From Frisingicoccus sp902471845 (lineage in GTDB: Bacteria > Bacillota > Clostridia > Lachnospirales > Lachnospiraceae), in NCBI RefSeq assembly GCF_047030795.1, contig NZ_JBKYIC010000005.1: DNA of 64,000 nucleotides; one strand, 5' to 3'. The notes below the pieces were generated by a model. It did not search any database and was not told where the DNA came from. It saw nothing but the letters and a program-made list of their open reading frames with translations. How positions within the stretch are numbered: the stretch's first letter is position 1; each line of letters opens with the position of its first letter. This document shows positions 1 to 9,430 of the stretch, piece after piece. The position numbers were made by a program, and so were the translations under genes.

Positions 1-329
1 TGTTCTGCAAGAATTTCAATAATTTCTCTTGGAAACGGCCGATTGTAAAGGATAACGCCGCATTGTTCTTTGAAGTATTCGTAGCCGCAATTTTGCCAGA
101 AGGCATCACGGAGTGTCCGAAGATTTTTCTCTACAGCTGTTGGCGCGACGCCATAATGTTCGGCAACTTTCACATATACTTCATTATAAATATGGCATAA
201 GCGAGATTCGTTTTCAATTACCAGATATATCGCATATTCCAGAAATGGATATCCTTTGTACGCTTTGGAAATCCGTGCTTGAAGAAGGATTTCCCGAATC
301 TTTAGTTCTAAATCAGACATCATAGTCAT
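1..329 (-). CDS. Spo0A C-terminal-domain-like DNA-binding protein (partial)
   Basis: An open frame runs on the minus strand from an ATG near 329 to the window edge without a stop, so the 3' end is missing. About 109 codons are visible. The segment YPFLEYAIYLVIENE, then VYVKVAEHYGVAPTAVEKNL, then LRDAFWQ, matches the helical DNA-binding (effector) domain of Spo0A, the sporulation master regulator. No receiver domain precedes it, so this is a stand-alone effector domain rather than Spo0A itself. In-frame ATGs also occur at 323 and 320 and no strong ribosome binding site decides between them. The family match rests on the pattern of conserved positions; the regulated genes are unknown. Confidence 0.7.
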   Translation of the reverse strand, partial: MTMMSDLELKIREILLQARISKAYKGYPFLEYAIYLVIENESRLCHIYNEVYVKVAEHYGVAPTAVEKNLRTLRDAFWQNCGYEYFKEQCGVILYNRPFPREIIEILAE

Positions 330-381
330 GTCGATAGCAGGCAAATTTATTGTATAACGAAATTTAAAATAATGAAATAGG

Positions 382-410
382 TTTTCAGAAAGAAATTTGT
401 ATTTTATAAT
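382..410 (+). promoter_or_regulatory. Probable promoter of the reductase/TRIC pair
   Basis: TTTTCA and TATAAT are separated by 17 bp, 45 bp before the start codon at 455. The -10 is perfect and the -35 is weak. Confidence 0.5.
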
Positions 411-454
411 GAAATTAGTTCACTTAGTAAATATAAGTAAGGGGGAAAAGGAAA

Positions 455-1414
455 ATGAAGTTTCTTATTATCGGCGCCGGAGGGACCGGTGGATGTATTG
501 GCGGATATCTGGCAAAACTGGGGGAGGATGTCACGTTTATTGCGCGCGGAAGGCATCTTGAAGCGATGCGCAAAAACGGCCTTCGGGTGAAATCGGCCCG
601 TATTGGTGATTTTGTGGTAAATCCGGTGAAGGCCTGTACGATGGAGGAATATAAGGATGTGCCGGATGTGGTATTTGTCTGCGTAAAATACTATTCATTA
701 GATGATGCAGTTGAATTCTTAAAACCGATTGTGGGGAAAGATACGATTGTTATTCCAATTTTAAATGTTTATGGTACAGGCGGGAAAATACAGCCGGAGC
801 TTGATTGTACGGTAACCGATGGCTGTGTCTATATTTTTTCAATGATTGAAGCGCCGGGAGTAATTGCTCAGCCAACGTCGATTTTTCGAGTATTTTTTGG
901 TCTTCGGGAGGGACAATCGTGCCTGACCGACAGAGCCGGTGACCCGGAACATGAAAAACAGGTGATTGAGCGTTTGGGTGAAGTTGAGAAACTTCTGAAT
1001 GCGGCCGGGGCTGAAGCTCATATGACAGAAAACATTCAAAAAGATGCGCTGCAGAAGTTTTCCTTTGTGTCGCCAATGGGAGCAGCCGGGCTTTATTATG
1101 ATGGCGTGGCTGCCGATTTTATGGCGCCGGGGGAAAAGAGGGAGATGTTTTTTGATCTGGTGCGTGAAGTGGAAGCGGTAGGCCGGGCGATGGGCATTAC
1201 CTTTGATGTGAATCTGGCAGAAAATGCGGGGAATATTCTGGCCGGTTTAACACCGGATGCCACAACATCCATGCAGCGGGATGTGGCGGCCGGAGGAAAG
1301 TCGGAGGTAGACGGTCTGGTACATGAAATGGTACGTCTTGGGGAAGCTTATCATGTGGATGTGCCAAATTACCGGCGCATCAGCGAGTGGGCAAAGATGA
1401 AAGGGATTCAGTAA
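455..1414 (+). CDS. Ketopantoate reductase family (PanE/ApbA) oxidoreductase
   Basis: A 319-residue cytosolic NAD(P)H-dependent reductase of the 2-dehydropantoate 2-reductase family. The N-terminus starts directly with the Rossmann motif IIGAGGTGGCIGGYLA, where GxGxxG binds the dinucleotide. A helical C-terminal domain follows, with a conserved lysine segment (residues about 190-200, KDALQKFSFVSP) like the catalytic lysine region of PanE. The start has a GGGGG-type ribosome binding site seven bases upstream. Family members that make pantoate for coenzyme A are typically near 300 residues, but many paralogues in Clostridia act on other 2-oxo acids, so no symbol is given. The stop codon overlaps the start of the next gene by one base, so the two are translationally coupled. 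Confidence 0.85.
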   Translation: MKFLIIGAGGTGGCIGGYLAKLGEDVTFIARGRHLEAMRKNGLRVKSARIGDFVVNPVKACTMEEYKDVPDVVFVCVKYYSLDDAVEFLKPIVGKDTIVIPILNVYGTGGKIQPELDCTVTDGCVYIFSMIEAPGVIAQPTSIFRVFFGLREGQSCLTDRAGDPEHEKQVIERLGEVEKLLNAAGAEAHMTENIQKDALQKFSFVSPMGAAGLYYDGVAADFMAPGEKREMFFDLVREVEAVGRAMGITFDVNLAENAGNILAGLTPDATTSMQRDVAAGGKSEVDGLVHEMVRLGEAYHVDVPNYRRISEWAKMKGIQ

Positions 1415-2061
1415 TGGCATTTGGAGAAATATTTTTTGCTGCCCTGGAAGTGGCGGGAACCATTTCTTTTGCAATCTCCGGAGCGATGGCTGCCCTGGAA
1501 AAGCGGGTGGATTTGTTTGGAGTTATTTTCCTTGGAGCCACAACGGCGCTGGCCGGCGGCATTATCCGGGATGTGCTTGTTGGTAAGACACCGCCTGCGG
1601 CTTTTTCAAATTACCGTTATATGGCCATTGCAGCGATAACGGCGGTTGTTGTATTTTTCATTGCCTGGCTGTCAAAAGAACATTATGAGCACAACGTGGC
1701 CGTGGTGAATGCGGTCAATAATGTCTTTGATGCGGCTGGACTTGGGGCTTTTACGATTACCGGGGCGAAGGTCGCAATGAGTATGGGGTATATGGACAAT
1801 GGCTTTTTCGTTGTTTTTCTGGCGATGGTCACAGGTATCGGAGGCGGCGTACTCAGAGATTTAATGATCGGCGAGATTCCTTTTGTTCTCCGAAAACGGA
1901 TTTATGCGGTGGCGTCCATACTGGGAGGTATTGTTTATTATCAATTGGTGAATCATCAAATGGAGGACATGGCGGCGGCATTTATCGGTATTGGAATCGT
2001 CTTCGGGCTGCGGATACTGGCCACAATATTTAAATGGAATCTTCCAAAGGCCTATGAGTAG
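1414..2061 (+). CDS. TRIC / UPF0126 family membrane channel
   Basis: A 215-residue integral membrane protein with about seven hydrophobic segments. It carries the two glycine-rich hallmarks of the UPF0126/TRIC cation-channel family, GGIIRDVLVG at about residues 47-56 and GIGGGVLRDLMIGEIP in the second half, reflecting an internal duplication. Prokaryotic TRIC proteins form trimeric monovalent-cation channels. The ATG at 1414 is preferred over an in-frame GTG at 1387, because it sits in the TAATG overlap with the upstream reductase stop and the first residues then match the family start. The physiological link with the upstream reductase is unclear. Confidence 0.85.
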   Translation: MAFGEIFFAALEVAGTISFAISGAMAALEKRVDLFGVIFLGATTALAGGIIRDVLVGKTPPAAFSNYRYMAIAAITAVVVFFIAWLSKEHYEHNVAVVNAVNNVFDAAGLGAFTITGAKVAMSMGYMDNGFFVVFLAMVTGIGGGVLRDLMIGEIPFVLRKRIYAVASILGGIVYYQLVNHQMEDMAAAFIGIGIVFGLRILATIFKWNLPKAYE

Positions 2062-2144
2062 AGTTGTACAGATACAGAGAAAGAGTGGCGTTTCGGAAAA
2101 TTGTATGATAAGATGGAAATAGAGTCAGGAAGGAGGGCGAGAAT

Positions 2145-3845
2145 ATGAATACAATGGTAATGCCTTTGGGAATAGATTTTTTTGAAAAACTTCGCAAAGA
2201 AGGCTACTATTATATTGATAAAACAGGGCTTATATCGGAATTGCTTGGGAAGACATTTGAAGTGAGTTTAATTACCCGGCCGCGTCGTTTCGGAAAGACG
2301 CTGGCTATGGACATGCTGGCAAGTTTTTTTGATATTTCCAGGGACTCCAGGGAAGTATTTGCAGGACTGGAAATTACAAAGGAAAAAGAATTGTGCCGCC
2401 AGTGGCAAAATCAGTGGCCGGTTATATTCCTGACGCTAAAGGAAGTCGACGATTTAAGATTTGAAAGTGCGAAGGTGAAGTTGGGGATATGCATGTCCGA
2501 TTTATATAAGTGGCATACCTATCTTCTTGAAAGTACGAAGATTAACGATGATGATAAAATTGCATTCCGGCGGATTGAATCCAGGAAAGCGGGCGACGAA
2601 GAAGTTCAAAATGCGCTTTATAATCTCATGCGCATGATGAATGCCCATTTTGGAAAACAGGTCATACTGTTGATGGATGAGTATGACGTACCTCTTGCAA
2701 AAGCTAATGAGAATGGTTTTTACGGAGAAATGCTGAATATTATTAAGGGCCTCATGAACAAAACGCTGAAAACAAATCCATTTTTAAAGTTTGCGGTAAT
2801 CACAGGGTGTCTTAGAATTGCAAAGGAAAGCATTTTTACAGGGACGAACAATTTTGTATCGGATACCATTTCCGGGGCACGTTTTAATGAGTATTTTGGA
2901 TTTACGGAAAAGGAGGTCGCGGAGCTTCTAAAGAAGGCCGGATTTGAAGATCATGCAGAGGAAGTCAAACGGTGGTATGATGGCTATCATTTTGGCACGG
3001 TGGATATTTATTGCCCGTGGGATGTTTTGAATCATGTCAATGCGCTTCAGGATGCACCGTGGACACTGCCGCGAAATTACTGGGAGGATACAAGCCATAA
3101 TGGCATTCTTCATACATTTATTGAATTGGCAAATAACGGTCAGCGGGCGGACCTGGATGTGAATGAAAAATTCGAAACATTGCTGGCCGGAGGTTATATT
3201 GAAGAAGCTATAGAAGAGAATCTGACGTATGATACACTGCATTCTTCAGAATCGAATTTGTGGAGCCTGTTGTATCTTACAGGCTATCTGACACAGGCAG
3301 AACCTCCGGAAGGGGTGAGGCCGGAAAATGGTAAACTGTTCCTGCGAATTCCGAACGAGGAAGTAAAAATCATTTTCAGAAAAACGGTGGCAGCGTGGTT
3401 CAAGGAGAATATAACAACGGTTGACCGGAGCGAATTATTTGAGGCGCTGTGGCAGGGCGATGACGAGAAAGCCACCGAAATCATTTCGGATATTCTTTTT
3501 GATACAATCAGTTACCATGATTATAAAGAGGACTTTTATCATGCTTTTGTGGCAGGAATATTTACAGGCGCCGGATATATTGTAAAATCAAACTGGGAAC
3601 AGGGTTATGGGCGGACGGACATCTCTGTGAGGGACCGGCGTCACAGGCGGGTGATTATTATTGAAGCCAAACATACGGACAGTGAGAAGCGGCTTGAAGC
3701 GGCTTGTCGGGAGGCTGTGGATCAGATTGGTGAGCGGCGGTACGCAGAAGAATTTAAGAAAGGATATCGCTCAGTCATCTGCTATGGTATTGCATTTTTT
3801 AATAAACAGTGCCTTGTAAAGAAATTTGATGAAGTGAAGAAGTAG
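2145..3845 (+). CDS. AAA-ATPase-like protein with C-terminal PD-(D/E)XK nuclease-like domain
   Basis: A 566-residue protein of the AAA-ATPase_like / PDDEXK_9 architecture, common in Clostridia and Bacteroidetes and usually multicopy. An N-terminal ATPase has RPRRFGKT (Walker A-like, near residue 50) and ILLMDEYDVPL (Walker B, near residue 180). The C-terminus has D...IIIEAKH around residues 490-510, the D-ExK signature of a PD-(D/E)XK nuclease fold. The start follows an AGGAGG ribosome binding site. These proteins are often annotated as ATP-binding proteins without a known function; a role in defence or in mobile-element biology has been suggested but not shown. A strong terminator follows, so it is probably monocistronic. 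Confidence 0.85.
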   Translation: MNTMVMPLGIDFFEKLRKEGYYYIDKTGLISELLGKTFEVSLITRPRRFGKTLAMDMLASFFDISRDSREVFAGLEITKEKELCRQWQNQWPVIFLTLKEVDDLRFESAKVKLGICMSDLYKWHTYLLESTKINDDDKIAFRRIESRKAGDEEVQNALYNLMRMMNAHFGKQVILLMDEYDVPLAKANENGFYGEMLNIIKGLMNKTLKTNPFLKFAVITGCLRIAKESIFTGTNNFVSDTISGARFNEYFGFTEKEVAELLKKAGFEDHAEEVKRWYDGYHFGTVDIYCPWDVLNHVNALQDAPWTLPRNYWEDTSHNGILHTFIELANNGQRADLDVNEKFETLLAGGYIEEAIEENLTYDTLHSSESNLWSLLYLTGYLTQAEPPEGVRPENGKLFLRIPNEEVKIIFRKTVAAWFKENITTVDRSELFEALWQGDDEKATEIISDILFDTISYHDYKEDFYHAFVAGIFTGAGYIVKSNWEQGYGRTDISVRDRRHRRVIIIEAKHTDSEKRLEAACREAVDQIGERRYAEEFKKGYRSVICYGIAFFNKQCLVKKFDEVKK

Positions 3846-3865
3846 AACTGAATATAGGGGAAATG

Positions 3866-3911
3866 CCTCCGATACCGGCTGTCTTATCCTGGTATGGGAG
3901 GTATTTTTTTG
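3866..3911 (+). terminator. Rho-independent terminator
   Basis: The stem CCTCCgATACC / GGTATgGGAGG is followed by a T-rich run. It ends the AAA/nuclease transcription unit and separates it from the polysaccharide cluster. Confidence 0.85.
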
Positions 3912-3962
3912 TATACAAGGCCCGTAAAAATGTTTTAAAAATGTGATAAATGCGGTTTTACA

Positions 3963-3991
3963 TTGCTTTTTGAAAGTTCATGTACTATAAT
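3963..3991 (+). promoter_or_regulatory. Promoter of the polysaccharide cluster
   Basis: TTGCTT, a 17-bp spacer and TATAAT lie 50 bp before the first LCP gene. This is the only good promoter before a run of closely packed genes ending near 10.16 kb. Confidence 0.7.
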
Positions 3992-4040
3992 AAGTGGGAT
4001 ATAATGGATGATTCTAAAAAAATTTATACAGAGGTGAATT

Positions 4041-5537
4041 ATGGGAAATACTAAAACCAAACGGAGAAGAAAAAAGAAAAATCGACATACGGTCGGTAAG
4101 ATTTTAGCCATACTGCAGATCGTTTTATCGATTGTTTTTGTTGTTGTACTTTTGATGATCAATATTTTGCCGATGAAGTATCTGGCAATTATTTTTGGCA
4201 TTCTGATGTTTTTGGATGCTTTTGCACTGGGGTCTCAGTTTACGCGGAGCGCCCACATCATAGGTAAGGTAGATTGTGTTTTAATGCTCATTCTCCTGGC
4301 ATTTGCCAACGTCTATCTGATTCGTACCAATGCGACTTTGTTCAGCATTACCAGTAACGATTATAAAGTAGACCGTATTGCCATTGCGGTATTAAATGAT
4401 GATGCGGCCCAGACGCTTCAGGATGCGGCTGATTATGAGTTTGGTGCTCAGGTGATCGGCGGAAGTGACAAGGTGGAGCAGGCGATCGTGGAAGCTTCCA
4501 ATGAGCTTGGACAGGATTTGTCATACTATAATTATGATGATCCATATATGATGGTTCAGGATTTATACGATGGCAATGTAGGAGCGATTATTTACAATAC
4601 AGCTTATGATTCATCTTTAACAGAGCAGTTCCCGAATTTTGCCACGGATATCCGTGAGCTGAAACATATTGAGATTAAGACAAAAGTGGAAACCGTATCC
4701 GGCGATAAAAAAGATGTTACAAAGACGCCATTTACCGTATTTATCAGTGGTATTGATACGGAAGGCAGCATTGCGACGACCAGCCGAAGCGATGTAAATA
4801 TGCTTGTTACGGTCAATCCGAATACAAATCAGATTTTGATGACTTCGATTCCTAGAGATTATTATGTGCAGCTTCCGGGCATTTCTGGTGAATCCCGTGA
4901 TAAGCTGACCCATGCCGGACTTTATGGACCGCAGTGTTCGATGGATACACTGTCCCAGTTATTCGGCGTGGACGTAGATTATTATGCAAAGGTGAATTTC
5001 ACCACATTGCGTGATATGGTCAACGCGCTTGGCGGTGTAGACCTGGATTCTGTCTATGAATTTACGACCATCAGCGGTGAATACTTTGTCCAGGGTATGA
5101 ATTATAATGTAGATGGTTCTTCTGCACTGGCTTTTGCGAGAGAGCGTTATAACCTGCCGAATGGTGATAATGACCGTGTCATGAACCAGCAGATCGTTAT
5201 GAAGGCGATTATTAATAAGTGCTTATCGCCGGCCATCTTAACCGGTTATATGGGCATTATGGACAGCTTGTCTGACAGTTTTGAGACATCCTTAAGTCAG
5301 CAGCAGATTTCCAGTCTGGTGCGTATGCAGTTGAATGACGGCGACGGATGGGATATGCTGTCTTCCAGAGTTGTGGGTACAGGTGATGAGAATACCTGCT
5401 ACTCTTCAGGCGATAATGTTCTCTATGTTATGAATCCGGATGAAAATAGTGTAAATACGGCAGCAGGCTTTATTAATCGGGTTAAAAATGGCGAAACCGT
5501 AACACAGGATGAAATTACCGCAAGCATGATGAATTAG
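4041..5537 (+). CDS. LytR-CpsA-Psr (LCP) family cell-wall polymer ligase
   Basis: A 498-residue membrane-anchored LCP protein. A basic cytoplasmic tail (KTKRRRKKKNRH) precedes about three hydrophobic segments within residues 20-110. The extracytoplasmic LCP domain begins near residue 250 with SRSDVNMLVTVNP, then SIPRDYYVQLPG, DKLTHAG and LAFARERYN, the conserved arginine/aspartate segments that bind the polyprenyl pyrophosphate donor. LCP enzymes move undecaprenyl-linked glycopolymers onto peptidoglycan. As first gene of a polysaccharide cluster it probably attaches the polymer made by the genes downstream. The region between the membrane segments and the LCP domain (residues 110-230) is an extra domain shared with the second LCP protein here. 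Confidence 0.93.
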   Translation: MGNTKTKRRRKKKNRHTVGKILAILQIVLSIVFVVVLLMINILPMKYLAIIFGILMFLDAFALGSQFTRSAHIIGKVDCVLMLILLAFANVYLIRTNATLFSITSNDYKVDRIAIAVLNDDAAQTLQDAADYEFGAQVIGGSDKVEQAIVEASNELGQDLSYYNYDDPYMMVQDLYDGNVGAIIYNTAYDSSLTEQFPNFATDIRELKHIEIKTKVETVSGDKKDVTKTPFTVFISGIDTEGSIATTSRSDVNMLVTVNPNTNQILMTSIPRDYYVQLPGISGESRDKLTHAGLYGPQCSMDTLSQLFGVDVDYYAKVNFTTLRDMVNALGGVDLDSVYEFTTISGEYFVQGMNYNVDGSSALAFARERYNLPNGDNDRVMNQQIVMKAIINKCLSPAILTGYMGIMDSLSDSFETSLSQQQISSLVRMQLNDGDGWDMLSSRVVGTGDENTCYSSGDNVLYVMNPDENSVNTAAGFINRVKNGETVTQDEITASMMN

Positions 5538-5565
5538 TTCAAATTGCGGGGAAAGGGATTAGGCG

Positions 5566-7533
5566 ATGGATTCCTTAAAAAAAGAAAAACAATCGTTATT
5601 TAATAAAATCTTTTTGATCATCGTAGACGCATTGAGCGTGGTCCTCTGTTCTTTTCTGGGCCTGCTCATGCGTTTTGAAATGGATGTGAGCCATATACCA
5701 GGTCCCTATGTGATGGCAGTGGAACGGATGGTTCCGGCCTTTATTGTGGTAACATTGTTGATTTTCTGGGTGGCGAAGCTTTACCATACCCTGTGGCGTT
5801 TTGCCAATTCCAGGGAACTTGTGGGTATCGTGGCCGCGGTGGCCGGCTCAACCATTTTTACAATAATCTATAGTTATTTTACTTATAATGCAGTGCCGAG
5901 AAGCTTTTTTGCCATTTATTTTATCTGTCTTCTGATCTGTGTCTGTATTACCAGATATTCGACGATCATTATACGGACGCTGGTGGAGAGCCGGAATCAT
6001 GGACGGCATGCCCGGAATACAATGATCATCGGTGCCGGTGAGGCCGGCAATATGGTCATGAAAGAGCTGATCATGAGCAATTATCTGGATGCCCGGATTA
6101 AATGCTTTATCGACGATGATAAACATAAGCAGAATAACTATATTCATGGAGTAAAAGTTGTCGGCGGCAGGGATAAGATTATTGAATCGGTGGAAAAATA
6201 TGATATCAATGAAATTATCATTGCCATGCCGAGTATAGGAAAAAGAACGACAAAAGAAATTGTCGATATCTGCAAGGATACAGATTGTGATCTGAAAATC
6301 CTTCCTGGTGTTTACCAGTTTGTAACCGGGGATCTGGATTTATCTATGATTCGTAATGTTCAGATTGAAGACCTTCTTGGGCGGGAAACAGTGGATGTGG
6401 ATGTTCAGTCCATCATGAGCTATGTTTCCAAGAAATGTGTTCTCGTGACCGGAGGCGGCGGTTCAATCGGAAGCGAACTGTGCCGTCAGATTGCGGCGAA
6501 TCATCCGCGGCGGCTGATTATTCTGGATATTTATGAGAATAATGCCTATGATATTCAACAGGAATTAAAACAACAGTATCCTTATCTGGATTTAATCGTG
6601 CTTATTGGCTCGGTGCGTAATACAAATCGGGTAAATTCTATTTTTGAACAGTACCGCCCGGAGATTGTCTATCATGCGGCCGCTCATAAGCATGTGCCGT
6701 TGATGGAGGACAGTCCGAACGAGGCGATTAAAAATAATGTATTTGGGACCTATAAGGTGGCGACGGCCGCTGACCGGTACGGTACCAAACGGTTCGTGTT
6801 GATTTCCACCGATAAGGCAGTGAATCCGACTAATATTATGGGCGCCAGCAAGCGAATGTGCGAGATGATTGTCCAGTCATTCAATAATCGTTCGAATACA
6901 GACTTTGTCGCCGTGAGGTTTGGAAATGTATTGGGAAGCAATGGCAGCGTCATCCCTCTGTTTAAGAAACAGATTGAAGCCGGCGGACCGGTGACGGTGA
7001 CTCACCCGGATGTGGTGCGGTATTTTATGACCATTCCGGAGGCGGTGAGTCTTGTGCTGGAAGCGGGAGCCACAGCTAAAGGCGGCGAGATTTTTGTACT
7101 GGACATGGGTGAACCGGTACGTATTGATGATCTGGCACGAAATCTGATTCGTCTTTCCGGTTATACGGTGGGCGAGGATATTGAGATTGAATATACCGGG
7201 CTGAGACCGGGTGAAAAGCTGTTTGAGGAGCTTTTGATGAATGAAGAAGGGCTTCAGCAGACGGCAAATAAGATGATTTATGTCGGAAAACCGATAGAAT
7301 TTGATGAAGATGAATTTCTTCAAAATCTGGAAAAGCTTTATACTTATGCTTATGATGAAACCGATCAGATGAAGGCCATGGTATCTAAAATGGTGCCGAC
7401 CTATCATATCCGGCCGGAAGATAAGAAGCGGGATGCGATGAAGTCCAGGCGGATGGTGCCGGTAGGTGATTCGGAGGTCAGCCAGTATGAGCCTTTCCGA
7501 CAGAGTAAAACGTTGAAAAGAGATGAGGCTTGA
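5566..7533 (+). CDS. CapD/FlaA1-type nucleoside-diphosphate-sugar dehydratase/epimerase
   Basis: A 655-residue membrane-bound sugar-nucleotide enzyme. Four N-terminal hydrophobic segments (residues about 10-130) are followed by a first Rossmann fold (MIIGAGEAGNMV, near 150) and a second short-chain dehydrogenase domain starting at VLVTGGGGSIGSELCRQI (near 290), with STDKAVNPTNIMGASKR as the catalytic region. Long-form members of this family are inverting UDP-GlcNAc 4,6-dehydratases or related epimerases that supply the first sugar of surface glycans. The stop overlaps the start of the aminotransferase next to it, which fits a pathway making an amino-dideoxy sugar. The precise product cannot be read from sequence. 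Confidence 0.93.
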   Translation: MDSLKKEKQSLFNKIFLIIVDALSVVLCSFLGLLMRFEMDVSHIPGPYVMAVERMVPAFIVVTLLIFWVAKLYHTLWRFANSRELVGIVAAVAGSTIFTIIYSYFTYNAVPRSFFAIYFICLLICVCITRYSTIIIRTLVESRNHGRHARNTMIIGAGEAGNMVMKELIMSNYLDARIKCFIDDDKHKQNNYIHGVKVVGGRDKIIESVEKYDINEIIIAMPSIGKRTTKEIVDICKDTDCDLKILPGVYQFVTGDLDLSMIRNVQIEDLLGRETVDVDVQSIMSYVSKKCVLVTGGGGSIGSELCRQIAANHPRRLIILDIYENNAYDIQQELKQQYPYLDLIVLIGSVRNTNRVNSIFEQYRPEIVYHAAAHKHVPLMEDSPNEAIKNNVFGTYKVATAADRYGTKRFVLISTDKAVNPTNIMGASKRMCEMIVQSFNNRSNTDFVAVRFGNVLGSNGSVIPLFKKQIEAGGPVTVTHPDVVRYFMTIPEAVSLVLEAGATAKGGEIFVLDMGEPVRIDDLARNLIRLSGYTVGEDIEIEYTGLRPGEKLFEELLMNEEGLQQTANKMIYVGKPIEFDEDEFLQNLEKLYTYAYDETDQMKAMVSKMVPTYHIRPEDKKRDAMKSRRMVPVGDSEVSQYEPFRQSKTLKRDEA

Positions 7534-8735
7534 TGAATATTCCTTTTTCACCGCCGGATATCGGCGAAGAAGAAATAAAAGAAGTCGTAGATACATTAAA
7601 AAGCGGATGGATTACCACCGGACCGAAAACAAAGTTGTTCGAAAACAAGATTGCGGATTTTTGCCGGACAAGCCGGGCCGTAGCTTTAAATTCAGCGACG
7701 GCCTGTATGGAAACAACGCTGCGAATCCTTGGTGTGGGCCCGGGAGATGAAGTCATTACCAGCGCCTATACCTATACGGCAACAGCCAGTGTGGTCTGCC
7801 ATGTAGGAGCCAGGCTGGTGCTGGTGGACACTGGCGCCGAGTCCTTTCAGATGGATTATGAGCAGCTGGAAGCGGCTATTACAGAGCGGACGAAGGTGAT
7901 CATCCCGGTAGAACTGGGCGGCGTGGTCTGTGATTACGACCGTCTTTTTCAGATTGTAGAGAGCAAAAAAGATTTGTTCAGACCGTCGAACGATATTCAG
8001 GAAAAAATCGGCCGGGTTATCCTTATGGCTGATGCGGCCCATGGTTTTGGAGCGATGCGCCAGGGAAAAATGTGCGGAGAAATTGCCGATTTTACGAGCT
8101 TTTCTTTTCATGCGGTAAAGAATCTGACGACGGCGGAAGGCGGCGCAGTGACCTGGAGAGATATTCCGGGGGTGGACAATGAGGAATTATATAGGCAGTA
8201 TATGCTCATGTCACTTCACGGACAGTCTAAGGATGCTCTGGCTAAAACGAAGTTGGGAGCCTGGGAATATGATATTATAGCGCCTTACTATAAATGTAAT
8301 ATGACGGATATCATGGCGTCCCTTGGGCTGGCTCAGCTGAAACGATATCCGGAAATACTGAGACGGCGGCGAGAAATTGTTGAAATTTATGATAGAGCTT
8401 TAAGCGAATTTCCTGTGACCCGCCTGGTGCATTTCGATGAAGAAAATGTATCCAGCGGACATTTGTACCTTGTTCGTCTGACCGGAAAGGACCGTGAATT
8501 TACAAATCAGTTTATTTCGGCAATGGCAGAGGAAGGCGTGGCGACGAATGTTCATTATAAACCGCTGCCCTTATTGTCAGCCTATAAAAATATGGGTTTT
8601 GATATTAAAAATTACCCAAATGCATTTCATATGTTTGAAAATGAGTTGACCTTGCCGCTGCATACATGCCTGACTGATGAGCAGGTGGCCTATGTGACGG
8701 ATACCTTTAAGAAAGTATGGATGAACTTATGTTAA
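7533..8735 (+). CDS. DegT/DnrJ/EryC1/StrS sugar aminotransferase
   Basis: A 400-residue PLP-dependent aminotransferase of the DegT/ArnB fold. The lysine that would bind PLP is in SFHAVKNLTTAEGG (about residue 196), with the DAAHGFGA aspartate segment upstream. Such enzymes transaminate 4-keto sugars made by CapD-type dehydratases, which is the upstream gene. The ATG at 7533 overlaps the previous stop in a TGATG arrangement and has GAGG upstream; a TTG one codon earlier is less likely. The product probably feeds the sugar transferase encoded next, whose start lies inside this gene. Confidence 0.93.
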   Translation: MNIPFSPPDIGEEEIKEVVDTLKSGWITTGPKTKLFENKIADFCRTSRAVALNSATACMETTLRILGVGPGDEVITSAYTYTATASVVCHVGARLVLVDTGAESFQMDYEQLEAAITERTKVIIPVELGGVVCDYDRLFQIVESKKDLFRPSNDIQEKIGRVILMADAAHGFGAMRQGKMCGEIADFTSFSFHAVKNLTTAEGGAVTWRDIPGVDNEELYRQYMLMSLHGQSKDALAKTKLGAWEYDIIAPYYKCNMTDIMASLGLAQLKRYPEILRRRREIVEIYDRALSEFPVTRLVHFDEENVSSGHLYLVRLTGKDREFTNQFISAMAEEGVATNVHYKPLPLLSAYKNMGFDIKNYPNAFHMFENELTLPLHTCLTDEQVAYVTDTFKKVWMNLC

Positions 8736-9412
8736 GAAAATGGGATGATTTGCCAAAACGTATGCAAAATGATGCGGTTCGGCCTTATTATGAACAATTA
8801 CAGAAAAAGAAAGTCAGTCTTTTTCTGAAGCGGTGTATGGATGTGACGCTTTCAGCGACACTTTTGGTCATGCTGGCGCCGGTACTTGTAGTATTGGCCG
8901 TGGCCGTGCGGCTGGATTCTCCGGGACCGGCTTTGTTTCGTCAGGTTCGTGTGACTCAGTATGGCCGTCAGTTTCGTATTTTTAAATTTCGGACAATGGT
9001 CGATCATGCGGATCAGATGGGGAGTCAGGTGACAGCCAGCGGCGATACGCGGATTACGCGGTTGGGGGCGATCATGAGACATTACCGTCTGGATGAGCTT
9101 CCTCAGCTGATCAATATCTTACTGGGAGATATGAGCTTTGTGGGAACGCGGCCGGAGGTTGTTAAATATGTCCGGAAATATACGGACGAAATGACGGCGA
9201 CCCTGCTCTTGCCTGCCGGGGTGACCTCGGAGGTTTCCATCCAGTATAAAGATGAAGAAAAGTTGCTGGCAGACGTGGAGGATGTGGATGAAGCTTACAT
9301 CCATATGGTTTTGCCTGAAAAAATGGAATATAATTTAAAAAGTCTTCGAGAGTATAGCTTGATTCATGAAATAAAAATAATGGTGGATACGGTGATTGCC
9401 GTATTCCGGTAA
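8717..9412 (+). CDS. Undecaprenyl-phosphate sugar-1-phosphate transferase
   Basis: A 231-residue bacterial sugar transferase of the WbaP/PglC superfamily. One membrane helix (about residues 35-60) is followed by the cytoplasmic catalytic core: DSPGPALFRQVRVT, FRIFKFRTM and the DELPQLINILLGDMSFVGTRPE block. It puts the first sugar-1-phosphate onto undecaprenyl phosphate and so starts repeat-unit assembly. The start overlaps the aminotransferase gene by 19 bp; an in-frame ATG at 8729 is an alternative. No flippase, polymerase or additional glycosyltransferase is found here, so the remaining machinery must lie elsewhere. Confidence 0.93.
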   Translation: MDELMLRKWDDLPKRMQNDAVRPYYEQLQKKKVSLFLKRCMDVTLSATLLVMLAPVLVVLAVAVRLDSPGPALFRQVRVTQYGRQFRIFKFRTMVDHADQMGSQVTASGDTRITRLGAIMRHYRLDELPQLINILLGDMSFVGTRPEVVKYVRKYTDEMTATLLLPAGVTSEVSIQYKDEEKLLADVEDVDEAYIHMVLPEKMEYNLKSLREYSLIHEIKIMVDTVIAVFR

Positions 9413-9430
9413 AATGTGAGGCGGGCAGAG

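Noticed and set aside
3971..3983. Similarity of GAAAGTTCATG before the first LCP gene to putative guide 2 (GAAAGTCATGC)
   Set aside because: There is an inserted base in the middle, so the pairing would be broken within the seed; probably coincidence.
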